64,000 nucleotides of DNA from Nipponacmea schrenckii. Its lineage: Eukaryota; Mollusca; Gastropoda; Lottiidae. Both the position numbers and the translations under genes were made by a program. Positions 13,301 through 28,300 of the stretch are shown here, one piece after another. The notes beneath the pieces are model-generated. The model saw only the letters and a list, made by a program, of their open reading frames with translations. It had not been told where the DNA came from and made no database searches. The DNA lies in contig JAUJPP010000003.1 in NCBI GenBank assembly GCA_030562195.1, forward strand, positions 26,195,398 to 26,259,397, given 5' to 3'. Position 1 is the first letter of the stretch. Each line of letters opens with the position of its first letter.

Positions 13301-16300
13301 ACTTAATATGTCATTTATGATAGCTGAAACAAAACAACATCTATAAATCAATTGTCTGGATAATGGCTTAGATGAGCTCTTTTCAAAGAAAAACAATCCA
13401 AACCTCTTTAGAATTTGGTTGATGTAGAAGTAACGTTGAAACACCATCTAATCTAAATAAGATATTAGTAGAAGATTTGGTATGATTGTAGTCATGTGAT
13501 TCTTCGGAAGGTTGAGAAGTAGCGTCTAAACTAACTTCTGCTATATTCTGCATCGTAGGTGATTCAAACATATCTGAAATATCAACAAGAAAACTTATTT
13601 AACAAAGGGCAATAAATAGAGCATACATATCAATGCTCTAACTATTTAGAATTGCATGAAATGAAAGTATGAATGAAAGATATTTTGCTACAATTTAAAT
13701 CATAACCACTGCTATTCCACTTAGATTTTACATCTTCTATCAGCTGGCTTATCTATTCCTATATTAGATGTTCAGAAATGAAGGCCCTTGGTTTTAACAG
13801 TCAACCTTGGGCCTTATTCTTGAAAAATTAACTTTAATATAATCCAGATTTGAAGAAATACCTTAATCTGATTGGATAAAACTAATAAAACTAAATTAAG
13901 TTTAGAGATTAACCAATCAGATGACTAGAACATTCAAATCATCTGAAGTTAAGTTTTGATAATAAGGCTCTGTGATGTCGGTAAGTTAATAAATAAACTA
14001 GTTACTAACCCCTTTTACACTTACAAAATTTATCCGTGCCAGGTCTAGACCAGACTCGGTTCGGTAGAAAAAATCGTAATGTAAAAGGGTCTAAGTGAGC
14101 CAGGCAAAATCTGTGCCAGACCTGGCCCACCTAATAGAGGTGGTCTTGGTTTCAGATGTTTTCTTAAGCTGTGGCATCAATATGGTGGGAAACAGGGAAA
14201 CTGAATAATCAATTAACTAGATCACTTTTCATTTCAAGAAAATTATCATACACACATATATACCTGGTTTAACAATCTGTGGAGAGCCTTCAGTAAAATT
14301 CTCTTGTAATATACAAAATACTAATTTCAGATCATTCTGTAGGATATTAACCTACAAACAGACAATAAACATACAGTTAATAACAGATTGCTGGGTTGTA
14401 AACCCTCTTACTAAGGCTGGATATAGTATATCTACTTGACACCCCTCAACTTTCTATTGAACTCTTCCACACATGCATAATTAAAATCAGTATGGACTTG
14501 CTGACTATAATTGGATGAGCTCATTTGTAAAATTAGGGATTTTTTTTTTTTTTTTGAGATTCAAAGACTGTTTCAGAACAAAAGCTGATGCTTTGTTCTG
14601 ATTTTCATGCTGTTGAATGCATGAATTTGATTGGCTAATGCAGGTTAGGTCAAAGGGTTAATGTGACAAGTCTGACACAACAGAAGTGGCTACAATAAAA
14701 ATAAAAGTTAAAAAAAAAACTGAAACGAAATTTAGACCGTCTAATACATGGCTTGACATTTCGATTTTTACATCAAGATACAAAAATTCACTTACCTGAA
14801 CTTTATTAACATGGCCGGAGATATCAAGTTTGACGTCTGACATAACAGGTTTCATGGCTAGACGTATGTCTGATTTAAGACTGACTGGTTCTATCACAGT
14901 ATGTAATACATTACACACATCATCTGCTAAACATAGCTGTACTCTAGAAAACAACACACAGACTGCATCATTATATGGGAATAAGAATAAAGTAGGCTAG
15001 TGTCATTGCTTGAAGAAGGTTACTCTTATTGCAATCTGCAAGGCAATGCCTGTCTCTATTAGCTTCTATTATAAAAATTTTATTTCGATTCTTTACCCAA
15101 TTGTGAAATCAAAGAGACCAATGTTTGACCAATCATGTCTTATTCTCAGCTTAGCTAATCAGTAATAATAGTTTTCACCATCAATAATTGAGCCTTTGAA
15201 TCCATTTGAATCTAAAATTGTTTGCGTTTGAATGGAAAAGTGACCTCAATTTTAACATAAAGATATTCCTAATCCTTTCATTTTAAACACATGTTTATGT
15301 AAAGTGTAATTGAGCACTGATATGGTATTAGCACGATAATAAAACTACATTTTTTTAGATAAATAAGACACTATTATCAAAATTCTACTTCTCTTTAATA
15401 TTTAGAAGTAGAACAGTGAAACCTCTCTAAACCGAAAGGCTGTCGGACTCGTGATAAATGCCGGTTTGTAAGAGGGTTTGGAAAGGGGTTATATAGGCAC
15501 GAGCCTGTTCTCCAATTCTATTCATATGGATATTTTGAATAAAATATTATTTATTAAAAAAAAAAAATTAATAATTAATTGGATTAGTTATTAATTAGCA
15601 CGTGTCGTATTCATCTTTCATGCCGTCAACGGATTAACGGAGTGTGGTTAAGAGGGGGTGCCTGTTTACTAGTACTGGCACGATATATTGTCGAATCGTG
15701 TACCGTATCGCGAGGTCATGTATCGATACTTGACGATACAGGGCATTCAATAAAAAGTGGGTAATATTTTATTTACAATCAGTGAATGCAAGCTTATCCC
15801 ATCATAAATTCCTTTCCCAGACTTCTCTGAAAGCCATTGTTTTCAAATAATTTGATTTGACATTTGAGTTAGTGAAAATACTACCAATAACATTCTGTAA
15901 CCTCAAAATATAAGTGTTAAAATTAGTGTTAGTTTTTATCTATTACTCCATATCGCATTACATATTGTATCGTGACACTTGTATCGCGATACGTATAGTA
16001 TCGTGGCATGACTGGCAATACCCAGCACTACTGTTTACCAAATTTATCTCCTATGTATTATATAGTGATTCGGCAAGGACTTTCCAAATATGCAGGTTTA
16101 CAGGTGCCTTATATAGGATGCGGCTTGGAGGGTTTCACTGTATATCTGTATTATTGTCTTATTTATCAAATATTTTATCTACTTCTTCTTATTATTTCTA
16201 TTACTTAAGTCTAAGGATCTTACCTATCAGCCTGTACATGATTTAAGTGTAGATAAATATGGTTCCATTCCTGTTTAATATCAGGTGATACAGCAGTAAA

Positions 16301-19300
16301 ATCATAATAATTCTTAATACTTAGATTTCCCAGGTTGACAAGGAACATCTGTGTTGATTTGGAATGCTCTGGTATCAAAATGGTGGGAGCGTTTAAATCT
16401 AATTGTAATGTTATTCTTATATTTTGTTCTTCTATCTCGTCATACTGTAATATTAATATACAGGGGGTTATTTAGGGGGGTGGGGATGTGGGCTGAGGGT
16501 TGGGGAATAAATGATTCTATCTTGAATTCTAACAGTTACCCCAGCTACACCAAAATGAATACTGTTCCACTTATTTGCTATCCTGATACACATTTTTTGC
16601 AAGGAATTGATAAAGCACTGTTGGAAATCATGATAGCATTTCAAACATGTTTACAGGTCATGAAATAAAATGGGGAGATTTGGTGTAAAATCAGGAGATT
16701 GGGTGCAAAATCTCTTTCAGAGCTTGTAAATTCATAAATTTTGAAAACATGGATGTAAGGTCGATCCCAGCCATCTTAATTAAATAGTTAATACTGACAA
16801 AGTTTTTTTTAAAATTATCTGAGATGCCATAATGATCCAGTCATCTAATTCATCAATGACTAAAATTTAGTTTTATTGTCCAATCAGATGACTGTATTTC
16901 AGTATTTTCCTAAAATAATCAACATGGTGATAATAAAATATTAGTACCTGTCTAACAACAGTTTCTACAGCTGCAGCTTTGGCTGCTTCTGTCATTTCAT
17001 GATTAATAAACGGCTCAAAAAATCTCTACAATAAAAATATCAACATTATAGATTTAACATTGTCATGCAGTTACGTTCTTGTGAGAGAATGTTCCTGTTA
17101 TTTTCCCGCCTATTACATTCTAAACATATTCTTGGCATAAAACAATGAATATAAAGAAATGGTGTTTCATATTCTACTTTCATGCACCTGATTGACAAAT
17201 TTAAAAAACTAACACCTGTTACACAACATGTCCTGATGTGCTGTGCAAAGACAACCCGCTTATGTTTGCAAGATATGCTTTCCGCGCTTTTTCTATGCCT
17301 TTGTATCACGGTCCTTGGGCTCTCTTTAACTTGTATCAGGCAGTGGCTGCATGATAGAGACCTGGTCAGTTATACCAGTTAATGACCCCAGTTGGCTGTC
17401 AACACTATTTAAACATAACAGTTTATGAAAATAATAATTCAATTCGGGATTCTTCCAGCCAATACGAATGCAGTCACTTGTGCTCAAACTGCGTAATTAA
17501 AAGTTTACAGCATATTATAGCACACCGTCTGTGGCACAAAACGCTACAATTCATTGCCTTATTCTATGTCAGGCGCTCTGACCTGCATCACGGACAATAT
17601 GATAAATTTTCTTTAGACCTATACTAGAATATACTATGAGTTAAAGATTAACAAACTTACATTCAACTCACTGAACCACTGCTGCCTCTATCGTTGAAAA
17701 TATTTGACAAACAATTTCAGTAGATTTATCATATATCAAGAAATTAAAAACTTCTATAAACACTTACAGCTAGTTCCCAGTAGAATTTGCCCAGTAAAAC
17801 TGTTTGAAGTTGGCCGACTCGGAGACGCAAACTATAATCTATTCCTTCATGTTTTAATTTATTATCAGATCGTAATTCTGCAGATTTATGATACTTCACC
17901 AGCTGAAAATATTATCATCATTATCCTTATAAAAACAATAGACTCATAATGCAAGCATGTAAATATATATACAAATGAAATGAATGGAGTTTTACATCCA
18001 ACTCTCCTGCACTTAAATGAGCTAATGACGACCGGCAGACATACAGTGTGCAATGAAGAAATTTTGCCAGGACAGCTGCATTAGCCTACACTTTTAGTGT
18101 TTTCCATGTGTCAAAGGAATATGTAAGCTTACAGCCTGTAGCACACATGAGACCTTGGTGTATTGTCCAGTCTGAACAACTAAAATATATATATACAGTT
18201 AACCTGGTATCGACATTTTATTAGACAAATAAGAAAAATAACAAGGACCTTACCTTGAAATCAAATACATTATTCTCATCTTCTAATACTAATATCTGAA
18301 TAAAAAATAATTAATATTATAATACAGAAAACTTGTAAATAAATAACGTAACTTTGGGTTTACACACACTCTAACCCATAACACAGGTCAGAGCAGTGAA
18401 AACTCAAAATTAATCATATTCTACAACATTAAAACCACAGTTGATTAAATTATTTAATGATATTTTTAGATGAATTTTACCGTCAAACATTTCTGAGAAA
18501 GGGCTGTTATAATACATTCGGTCTGTTGATCGGTAGTTTAGTGACGTCATATAAGCTATTCATTTGTATCATCAATAGATGAGATAATATTTGTTATGAA
18601 CCCAACTTTCAGTATCTAAATAAGGTCTGTTAAATCTAGCCGTAACAGTTAGCTATGTGTCTCACTCACTATACACACAAAATAATTATTGCAGAAACTA
18701 TACAACAACCTTCATACCTTTGGATAAATAGCACCAATAGATTTATCTAATATAGACAGGTCTTTTAAGAGGCACCTTAAAGTAGTCCTGGTGTTCTTAG
18801 ACACAACATGGCCCAAAAAATCTGAAAAAATTCAAAATTGTAAATGTCATTTGGATCAGGGCTCAGAATACATGCCAAGCTTGTCCAAAATGTAGTAGGT
18901 GCAAACAAAATACAATCTTGAACATGACATATCCACTTTCATACCGTCTGATTGGGGTCAGATTAGAAACAGACGGCACCTGTTCAGTACTCTCCAACAG
19001 AGCACCACCTGAGTGGCCCATGCAATACCATTGTATTGTTTCTAAAATGTTTTAGACTTACCATTTATATTGAGTTCTCCAAAGCTACATTCACAATCAC
19101 AGAATTTTAACGTTAGTTTCTGTAACTTGGCCACTAAATATAACTTTATTCCTTTAGATGGAAGATTATCAACTGAAACAAAAAGTTGAAAATGGTTTTT
19201 ATTTGAGAGCTCACTTGAAATCATTAACTCTATGAGTTTGTTAAAATGTTTCTGTTAGAAAGTTTGCATGAAAAACAATGTTATTTGCAATCTAAATTAT

Positions 19301-22300
19301 ATATCACCTGGGCAAATTTACAGAACATTTTATTGACTTGTTTATTTTCTGTCTTAGAGTAAAAGCTTTAGTGCTATAAGCGAGAGCGTTAGATTTTATT
19401 CAAATGGTATGCTTCTATCACCCAAAAAGGTATTCTACAGTAGATATTGCCTATATGATAAATTATCACCCAATAAGGTATTCTACAGTAGATATTGCCT
19501 GTATGATAAATTATCATCCAATAAGGTATTCTACAGTAGATATTTGTATGATAAAATTATCACCCAATAAGGTATTCTACAGTAGATATTGCCTATATGA
19601 TAAATTATCACCCAATAAGGTATTCTACAGTAGATATTGCCTATATGATAAATTATCACCCAATAAGGTATTCTACAGTAGATAGTGCCTATATGATGAA
19701 TATATTTATCACCCAATAAGGTATTCTACAGTAGATATTGCCTATATGATAAATTATCACCCAATAAGGTATTCTACAGTAGATAGTGCCTGTATGATAA
19801 ATATATTTATCACCCAATAAGGTATTCTACAGTAGATAGTGCTTGTATGATAAAATTATCACCCAATAAGGTATTCTACAGTAGATATTGCCTATATGAT
19901 AAATTATCACCCAATAAGGTATTCTACAGTAGATAGTGCCTATATGATAAATTATCACCCAATAAGGTATTCTACAGTAGATATTGCCTATATGATAAAT
20001 TATCACCCAATAAGGTATTCTACAGTAGATAGTGCCTATATGATAAATTATCACCCAATAAGGTATTCTACAGTAGATATTGCCTGTATGATAAATTATC
20101 ACCCAATAAGGTATTCTACAGTAGATATTGCTTGTATGATAAATATATTATCACCCAATAAGGTATTCTACAGTAGATATTGCCTATATGATAAATTATC
20201 ACCCAATAAGGTATTCTACAGTGGATAGTGCCTATATGATAAATTATCACCCAATAAGGTATTCTACAGTAGATATTGCCTATATGATAAATTATCACCC
20301 AATAAGGTATTCTACAGTAGATATGCTTGTATATGATTTATCACCCAATAAGGTATTCTACAGTAGATATTGCCTGTATGATATAATTATCACCCAATAA
20401 GGTATTCTACAGTAGATATTGTATGATGATATAATATCACCCAATAAGGTATTCTACAGTAGATATGCCTATTATGATAAATATATTTATCACCCAATAA
20501 GGTATTCTACAGTAGATACTGCTTGTATGATGAATATATTTATCACCCAATAAGGTATTCTACAGTAGATATTGCTATATGATAATTATCATCCAATAAG
20601 GTATTCTACAGTAGATATTGCCTGTATGATGAATATATTTATCACCCAATAAGGTATTCTACAGTAGATAGTGCTTGTATGATAAATATATTTATCACCC
20701 AATAAGGTATTCTACAGTAGATATGCTTTATATGATAAATTATCACCCAATAAGGTATTCTACAGTAGATATTGCCTATATGATAAATTATCACCCAATA
20801 AGGTATTCTACAGTAGATATTGCCTATATGATAAATTATCACCCAATAAGGTATTCTACAGTAGATATTGCCTATATGATAAATTAATTATCACCCAATA
20901 AGGTATTCTACAGTAGATATTGCCTATATGATAAATTATCACCCAATAAGGTATTCTACAGTAGATATTGCCTATATGATAAATTATCACCCAATAAGGT
21001 ATTCTACAGTAGATATTGCCTGTATGATAAATTATCACCCAATAAGGTATTCTACAGTAGATATCGCTTGTATGATAAATATATAATATCACCCAATAAG
21101 GTATTCTACAGTAGATATCGCTTGTGTTATTTACTAGGAGATAATGCTACAAATATTCCATTATTATTTATTTCTTTATTATCTAACAGTGATATTGGGT
21201 GATAAAATCTCAAACTTGTCTTTCTTGATATAAAAAATATCACCAATTGGAAGAAAATTTGGCCTCGGCAGAGCATCAGAGTTTGTATTTTTATCGACTT
21301 GTGATGATATTTTTGAAATTAAGAAAGACTGGTAAGAGATTCTCTATATCTTGGTCATTGTGTGAAAGGTCATTATTCCAGTCAACTTACCTTCATCAGA
21401 GTTCGAAGTGAGTCGTGCCAGGTAAAATGTATCTTTACTACCTTGATCAGATGTTACTGTACTTGTACTGGTCTTCATGTCCATATTCTGTATACTACAA
21501 TAACATACAATAATAGAGTGGAGTTTTACATCCTATCCTATCGACAAGGTCAGTAACACAACAAGCCAAGGGTACCTTAATGTGCATGGTCCTGCTAGCT
21601 AAATATATTTACCTTGGCCATTCAATTAATTTAAAATTAAAAAGATTGTAAAGAGGTTTTCTTAATTGTTTATATCAGGTAAGCATATAAGATCAATTTC
21701 CACCATTTTAATTTTCTTCCAGAGGTCTGTGGTTCCTCCACTACCACTAAAACTCAATATTTCATGATAACGAAATCTTCTTATATCATGACTTTGCAAT
21801 AGTGATATCATCAAACATTGAATTTTAGTGGAATTGCAGAAATCGCATACATCTGGCTGAAAATCAGAGTAGCAAATAGATCATATCCGTGTTCCTGACA
21901 CACATAAAATATTTAAAAAACCTCTTTACAATCTATTTATTTCAATTTTAAGATATGATTGAAAGTCTTCAAAATGTGGACCAAATAAAGCCCTACTGTT
22001 GTTAGATGTGAACACTGAAACCTTTTAAGCCATGCCTCTGCAACTGGACACATTCAAGCCAATTCTCTACAATATCATACCTAGTAATATAACAATCTTA
22101 CCTTTGAATTATGCCATTCATAAAAACATTCAGATAAATCATGCTGGCTTGGTCGAATAACGCTGACATAGCTTGAAACTTAATCAATACATTATGTTCA
22201 ACACCATTATACACTTGATCAAAATCAGGACAATTTGTTTCAACCTTTTTAAAAAAAAAACAAGCAGGAATGAGATATAATCTTAAAATGAAACCTTAGC

Positions 22301-25300
22301 CTTAGGTCTCTGGGCCCTGTTTCACTAAGGTACGTAAGTATAATACTTATGTAAATACTTATGTACCTTAGTGAAATGGTGGCTAGGTATCTTTCCATTT
22401 TAGTGAATAAAGCCATTTGGATAAGCAATGTGTATAGATATACTTCAGTCCCCTTTGTCTTCTCAAGACTAGAACTTATTTCTATATGTACAGCCTGTAT
22501 TACAAACAACTAAACCACACAAAAAGCTGCTATTTTCTGTGTTATCAAAGCTCAATTGAATAACTCATAGTTGTGTTGTAAAACTAAAATCTGAGTGTAT
22601 TATCTTAATACAAAGCTTGACAAAATAACAAGAAACACAAGGGAATAGATAATGGCATATCACACTTCTTTAATAACAAGGTACATAACACACTTCTTTA
22701 ATAACAAGGTTCAAAACACACTTCTTTAATAACAAGGTACATAACACACTTCTTTAATAACAAGGTTCAAAACACACTTCTTTAATAAAAGGTACATAAC
22801 ACACTTCTTTAATAACAAGGTACATAACACACTTCTTTAATAACAAGGTACATAACACACTTCTTTAATAACAAGGTACATAACACACTTCTTTAATAAC
22901 ATTAGGTAAAACACACTTCTTTAATAACAAGGTACAAACACACTTCTTTAATAACAAGGTTCAAAACACACTTCTTTAATAACAAGAGTAATATACGACA
23001 CTACTTGATAAAAGACCGTATTTTGATGACGAAAAGGTCGATTATTGATGAAATGTTATGTACCTTGTTATTAAAGAAGTGTGTTATGTACCTTGTTATA
23101 AAAGAAGTGTGTTATACCATAATTATTTCCCTTATGTTCCTTGTTATATTAACCCTCAACTTCTAAATATCGTTTAAATCCTAAAGCTTTACTAGATTAA
23201 GTAAGTATTAACTGTCTAACTAGTGTAATTTCATTCTAAGATACTGTTTGGAAGTGCTATTAAAAATCTTTGAATTCATTTTAAGAAAGCAGTCCTACTC
23301 TAAATAATCAATGAATGGAAAAGGACAGTTCTAGATGTACCAGAAACTGTAAGAAACAATGGCCTACCATTCTATATGTTATAGCTATTAGATCTGATGT
23401 AGACTGTGTATTTAATACTTCCATATATTCACCAGAAGATCCTAGAAAATATGAATATAAAATAAATATAATATAATTACATTATAATTTTGTCTCATTG
23501 TTTACTGATATTATTTTGTCTCTTGTGCTAGAATAAAGACATAAAATATATATTTAATTTTATTCGAGGAATATCTCTTGTAAGTAAAAATAGTAGCTGT
23601 GATTAACTTGTCACACAGCAAACATTATAACAGTTATATATACAACAAATAATGAAATTGATGCCCAGCTATTTGGCTTATGAGGCACAACATATAAACA
23701 GATGACATTTTGATTCCCCTTATACACTATTACGATAAATTCGATTATTTCATAATTTGATTTTGTGGTCTGACCTGAAAATGTCCAATTGGTAACAAAT
23801 CAAATCAAAAACCTAGGATTTGATCTGTATGGTCCTAAAATAAACGAAGTAAGACATAAAAATGACAGGAGAAATATCAACAGACAATACTAACCAACAT
23901 GAACTTTATCTACCATCTGTATACCACCCAACGTAGCATGGGCTGCGTAACCAAAATCTGTTATGGACGAATCCACTCGTAATCGATCTAGTCTAAACAT
24001 GAGATACGGCGTATCTGTTTTATCTAACACCCGCGAGAGATTGATAACAAATTCTCCCAACCTCATCCTGATTAATACCTTGACAGTATTATGTTGTGAA
24101 GAATTGTCATCCACGGGCTTGATCTTTATGGTACTAGAAAAAAAAAAAATTAAAATACTTGTACAGCACTTCAGGTAAACTAGATGAACTATATTTCTGA
24201 CGCAAAGAGACTAGCACATGTATGTTCTTTATGTACCGAGGTCGACTCGATTTGTTGCCTTCTTATTCCAGAAGATCTATTCTGTCCGCTAGATTTATCC
24301 TCTTCCGCTCCTGGATGGTCTTCTGGGTCTTCTGAGTCGGAGATGGAAGAGACAGAAGAAAAATGGCGTCTGTTGGCAAAATAGCATTCAAGTGCAGCAA
24401 GTGTGGTGTGTGCCATATCTTTTTCTGCTACTCACTAGATTGACCTTACTGAAAGACACTTCCGGAAGAATATCTTCCGATTCTAGAAGCTGCAAATCGA
24501 GTACGCCTCAGAACAGTTAGAGAAGACTGAAAATGGTCCGTTTTTTTAACAACAGCTTTGACTAATCATGTATCCCAAACATCAATGGCCAATTGTTGAA
24601 AGGGATCATAGGATCATAGGATCATAGGATCATAGGATATGACAAAAAAACAAAAAAACAAAAAAACAAAGTATGAACATTCACTTTAAGCAAAACAATA
24701 AAAAAGAGATTTGCTTGTTTTAATAAAGCAACAGGCTTCTCATAAAGAGGAGGTCAAGGTGAAACAGGTGATCAAGCACAGTAGTGATCAATCAGCTTCA
24801 AACATAGATAACATAGAAATGACACTTACTTTGCCCATTCATCATTTTCTTCATCAGAATTATCAGATGCTGAATAATAATTATCGTCTTCTACAAAACA
24901 GAAGATTTATTATTAATTAGGAATTAAACTAGAGACATAGGAAATATTACAGAAACACAAGATATATAGATATACTATTTCTGACCAACTAAACTACAAC
25001 CCTCCCTATTAATAATAACTTACCTGAAGAGATTTTAAGAACTGGAATTTCTTGTAGAGATTTTAGAGTGCCCTTAGACAATTTAACATCGGATTTTGAT
25101 ACTAAGGGCCGACCTAAAATATCACTTCTCATTTTTCTTAATAAATTTAAATCTGGTTCAAGTTGCGTCTCAGTTAAATCCTGTAGGAATAATTATTAAT
25201 CTTTATTATAGAAGAGTCAAAATTAAGTCATACAACATTGTTTTAAAGAGAGCTGATCGACAGTGTAACATATTCTCACTCAGCGTGGTTGAAATAAATG

Positions 25301-28300
25301 TGCACATAATAACAATTAACATGAAATCAATGGAGTTTTACATCCTACTCTTCTGCACCAAATAAAAATAATCAACGACATGATGTATGAAGTGAGGGTA
25401 ATTTTGCCAGGAAAGCAGCATAAGTCTGCTTTTTTGTGAGTTTGAGGGATCTTTAACTTGCACAGCCAATAGCACACGGGTCTATTGTCAAATCCAAAAT
25501 AAAACATGAAAAAAACCTATAAAACTTACCACGGTAATTACAGAGGGCACCATGTTCATCATACCATCAACCAAGTCATCACCCAGAGCGGACATACTGG
25601 TACTAGTTGGCATAGGGAAGTTACGTACAAACGATGTCAGTAATAACAAACGTTTATCTGATATATTGACTTTTAACGTGGGAAGACTGGCTATAAGTTT
25701 TTGTCTGAAATGAAATGAAGAAAGTTTAAAAATGGACAGTAAATAACCTGTAAATAATACCATGACAACGAAACATTGTATGATATTACGCCAACAACAC
25801 CAATAAACTGCAGACTAGCATTTTCAACACCAGGGTCACATTTAAAAAATCTTTTGAAATTTTTTCGTTGTTAGGATATAATTTGTGTATGAAAAATAAC
25901 ACAATTACATTAAATTCAATCTAGTTGAAGTTGAACTGATGAAGAGAGTAATTTCCCCTATTGCTATATATTCCCATGTTTTTTATCCCTTCTTCAGTTC
26001 ACTTGATAACAACACGTGTAAAATGTGTTAAAACGTTATGTACCTGGGTATTAAAGAAGTGTGTTATGTACCTTGTTAAAAAAGAAGTGTGTTATGTACC
26101 TTGTTATTAAAGAAGTGTGTTATGTACCTTGTTAAAAAAGAAGTGTGTTATACCATAATATATTCCTTTGTGTTTCTTGTTATATGATAAATTCTAATAA
26201 AACTATCTGAGAAACGGCCCTGAGAGTTTTAAATGACATTACCTTGGTAGTTGAGTATAATCCTGTTTTACAGCATTAAAGAAAGAGATAACAACTCGAA
26301 CACTAGGTAATATATGATATTCAGAATCAGCTTGTGTTTGAGCTGTATGCCAATCATCACCTGTAATATATACATACAATATACACTATACAGATAATAT
26401 CAGATATTTACATTTCTACCATCACTGTCTTCAATAAACCAGTTACACATATTTACATTTCTACTATCACTGCCTTCAATAAACCAGTTACACAAACTGG
26501 AGTTTACATTTCTACTATCACTGCCTTCAATAAACCAGTTACACATATTTACATTTCTACTATCACTGCCTTCAATAAACCAGTTACACATAACATTTAC
26601 TATCCTGCATAAACTAGCAAGTTTTAACATCTATACATAGTCAATAAACAGTAACAATTTATTTCAACATCGTCCTTCTAATAACATTAAATACATCACA
26701 GTTGTTAATATACCATGAACTCATAGCTTTAGTAAGCAGCTTATAACATCTAGTAAATAGTCATATTACAGACTGATCTGTAATAACGAGATTACATAAT
26801 TTCGACATCGTCGCGTTCTGGAATAGACATTAAATACATCACAGTTGTTAATTACCATGGAAACTTGTAGGGGGACTTTATTGTGGTCGCTTATTGAAGG
26901 TGGGCTCTTAATAAAGGTGGTCGTGTGAGCAGGATATACTGTATATAGATAATAATAACTTGTAGGGGGACTTTATTGTGGTCGCTTATTGAAGGTGGGT
27001 CTTAATAAAGGTGGTCGTGTGAGCAGGATATACTGTATAAAGATAATAATAACTTGTAGGGGGACTTTATTGTGGTCGCTTATTGAAGGTGGGCTCTTAA
27101 TAAAGGTGGTCGTGTGAGCAGGATATACTGTATAAAGATAATAATAACTTGTAGGGGGACTTTATTGTGGTCGCTTATTGAAGGTGGGCTCTTAATAAAG
27201 GTGGTCGTGTGAGCAGGATATACTGTATAAAGATAATATAACTTGTAGGGGGACTTTATTGTGGTCGCTTATTGAAGGTGGGCTCTTAATAAAGGTGGTC
27301 GTGTGAGCAGGATATACTGTATAAAGATAATAAAACTTGTAGGGGACTTTATTGTGGTCGCTTATTGAAGGTGGACTCTTAATAAAGGTGGTCGTGTGAG
27401 CAGGATATACTGTATAAAGATAATAAAACTTGTAGGGGGACTTTATTGTGGTCGCTTATTGAAGGTGGGTTCTTAATAAAGGTGGTCGTGTGAGCAGGAT
27501 ATACTGTATAAAGATAATAATAACTTGTAGGGGGACTTTATTGTGGTCGCTTATTGAAGGTGGGCTCTTAATAAAGGTTGTCGCGTATATACGATACCAG
27601 ATATCATATAGATAAACATAATAACAAATTATATCACAAACTTCTCTAACAGGGAAAACAATTAAATATATACTACTGTCCAGTCGTCTAATGTTTGGGC
27701 TACATGCCTTCAGAAACACTTTTTTATATTAATTTATATCACAAATTCTCATAATAGGGGGAAATAATTAAAAACATATCTCCTATTGACCTGTTGTCTA
27801 ATGTTTCAGCTAAATCTAGAATGTCACTTGACTTAATTATTCTATAACTTTGAATAGGTTATAAAAGGACGAGAAAAATGTGTTCATAGACTACTGACGT
27901 GTTTCTCAAGAAGGTATTTAAAGAAAACGTTAGACGACAGGACAATAGTATATATATATAACACTTTAATAAACAACATACTGATGCTTGTTACTAAAAT
28001 GATCACAGATTTAAAAAACTGAAACCTACCTCAAGTGAAACATCTTTAGGTTGTAGTTCACTCTGTATTTGTAACGTACCAAAATCAGTTATCAACACAT
28101 TTCCTCCCCTAAAATTAAAGAGTTCTTAATGGATTTTCTGAATTATCCGTACCCATTTACAGCTGGGTAGACTGGAATTATGAGTGAAGATGACTTATTC
28201 AAGGCATAGGACTTTCACACAAGATTACAAGCCAGCAACTGTTTGATTGATGTAACTAAGCAAATGACGTCATGAAAATACAAACGCTCCCTTCGACTGC

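Noticed and set aside
13383..13571. ATG at 13571 as a gene start (MFESPTMQN...)
   Set aside because: It is internal to VPS13 exon 37, preceded by a good acceptor and in phase with exon 36.
19404..21092. Open frames with HPIRYSTVDIAYMIN repeats
   Set aside because: 16-residue period of the 48-bp satellite on both strands; no start context or splice signals.
19420..21130. CRISPR-like array
   Set aside because: Whole units repeat without unique spacers, and the host is eukaryotic.
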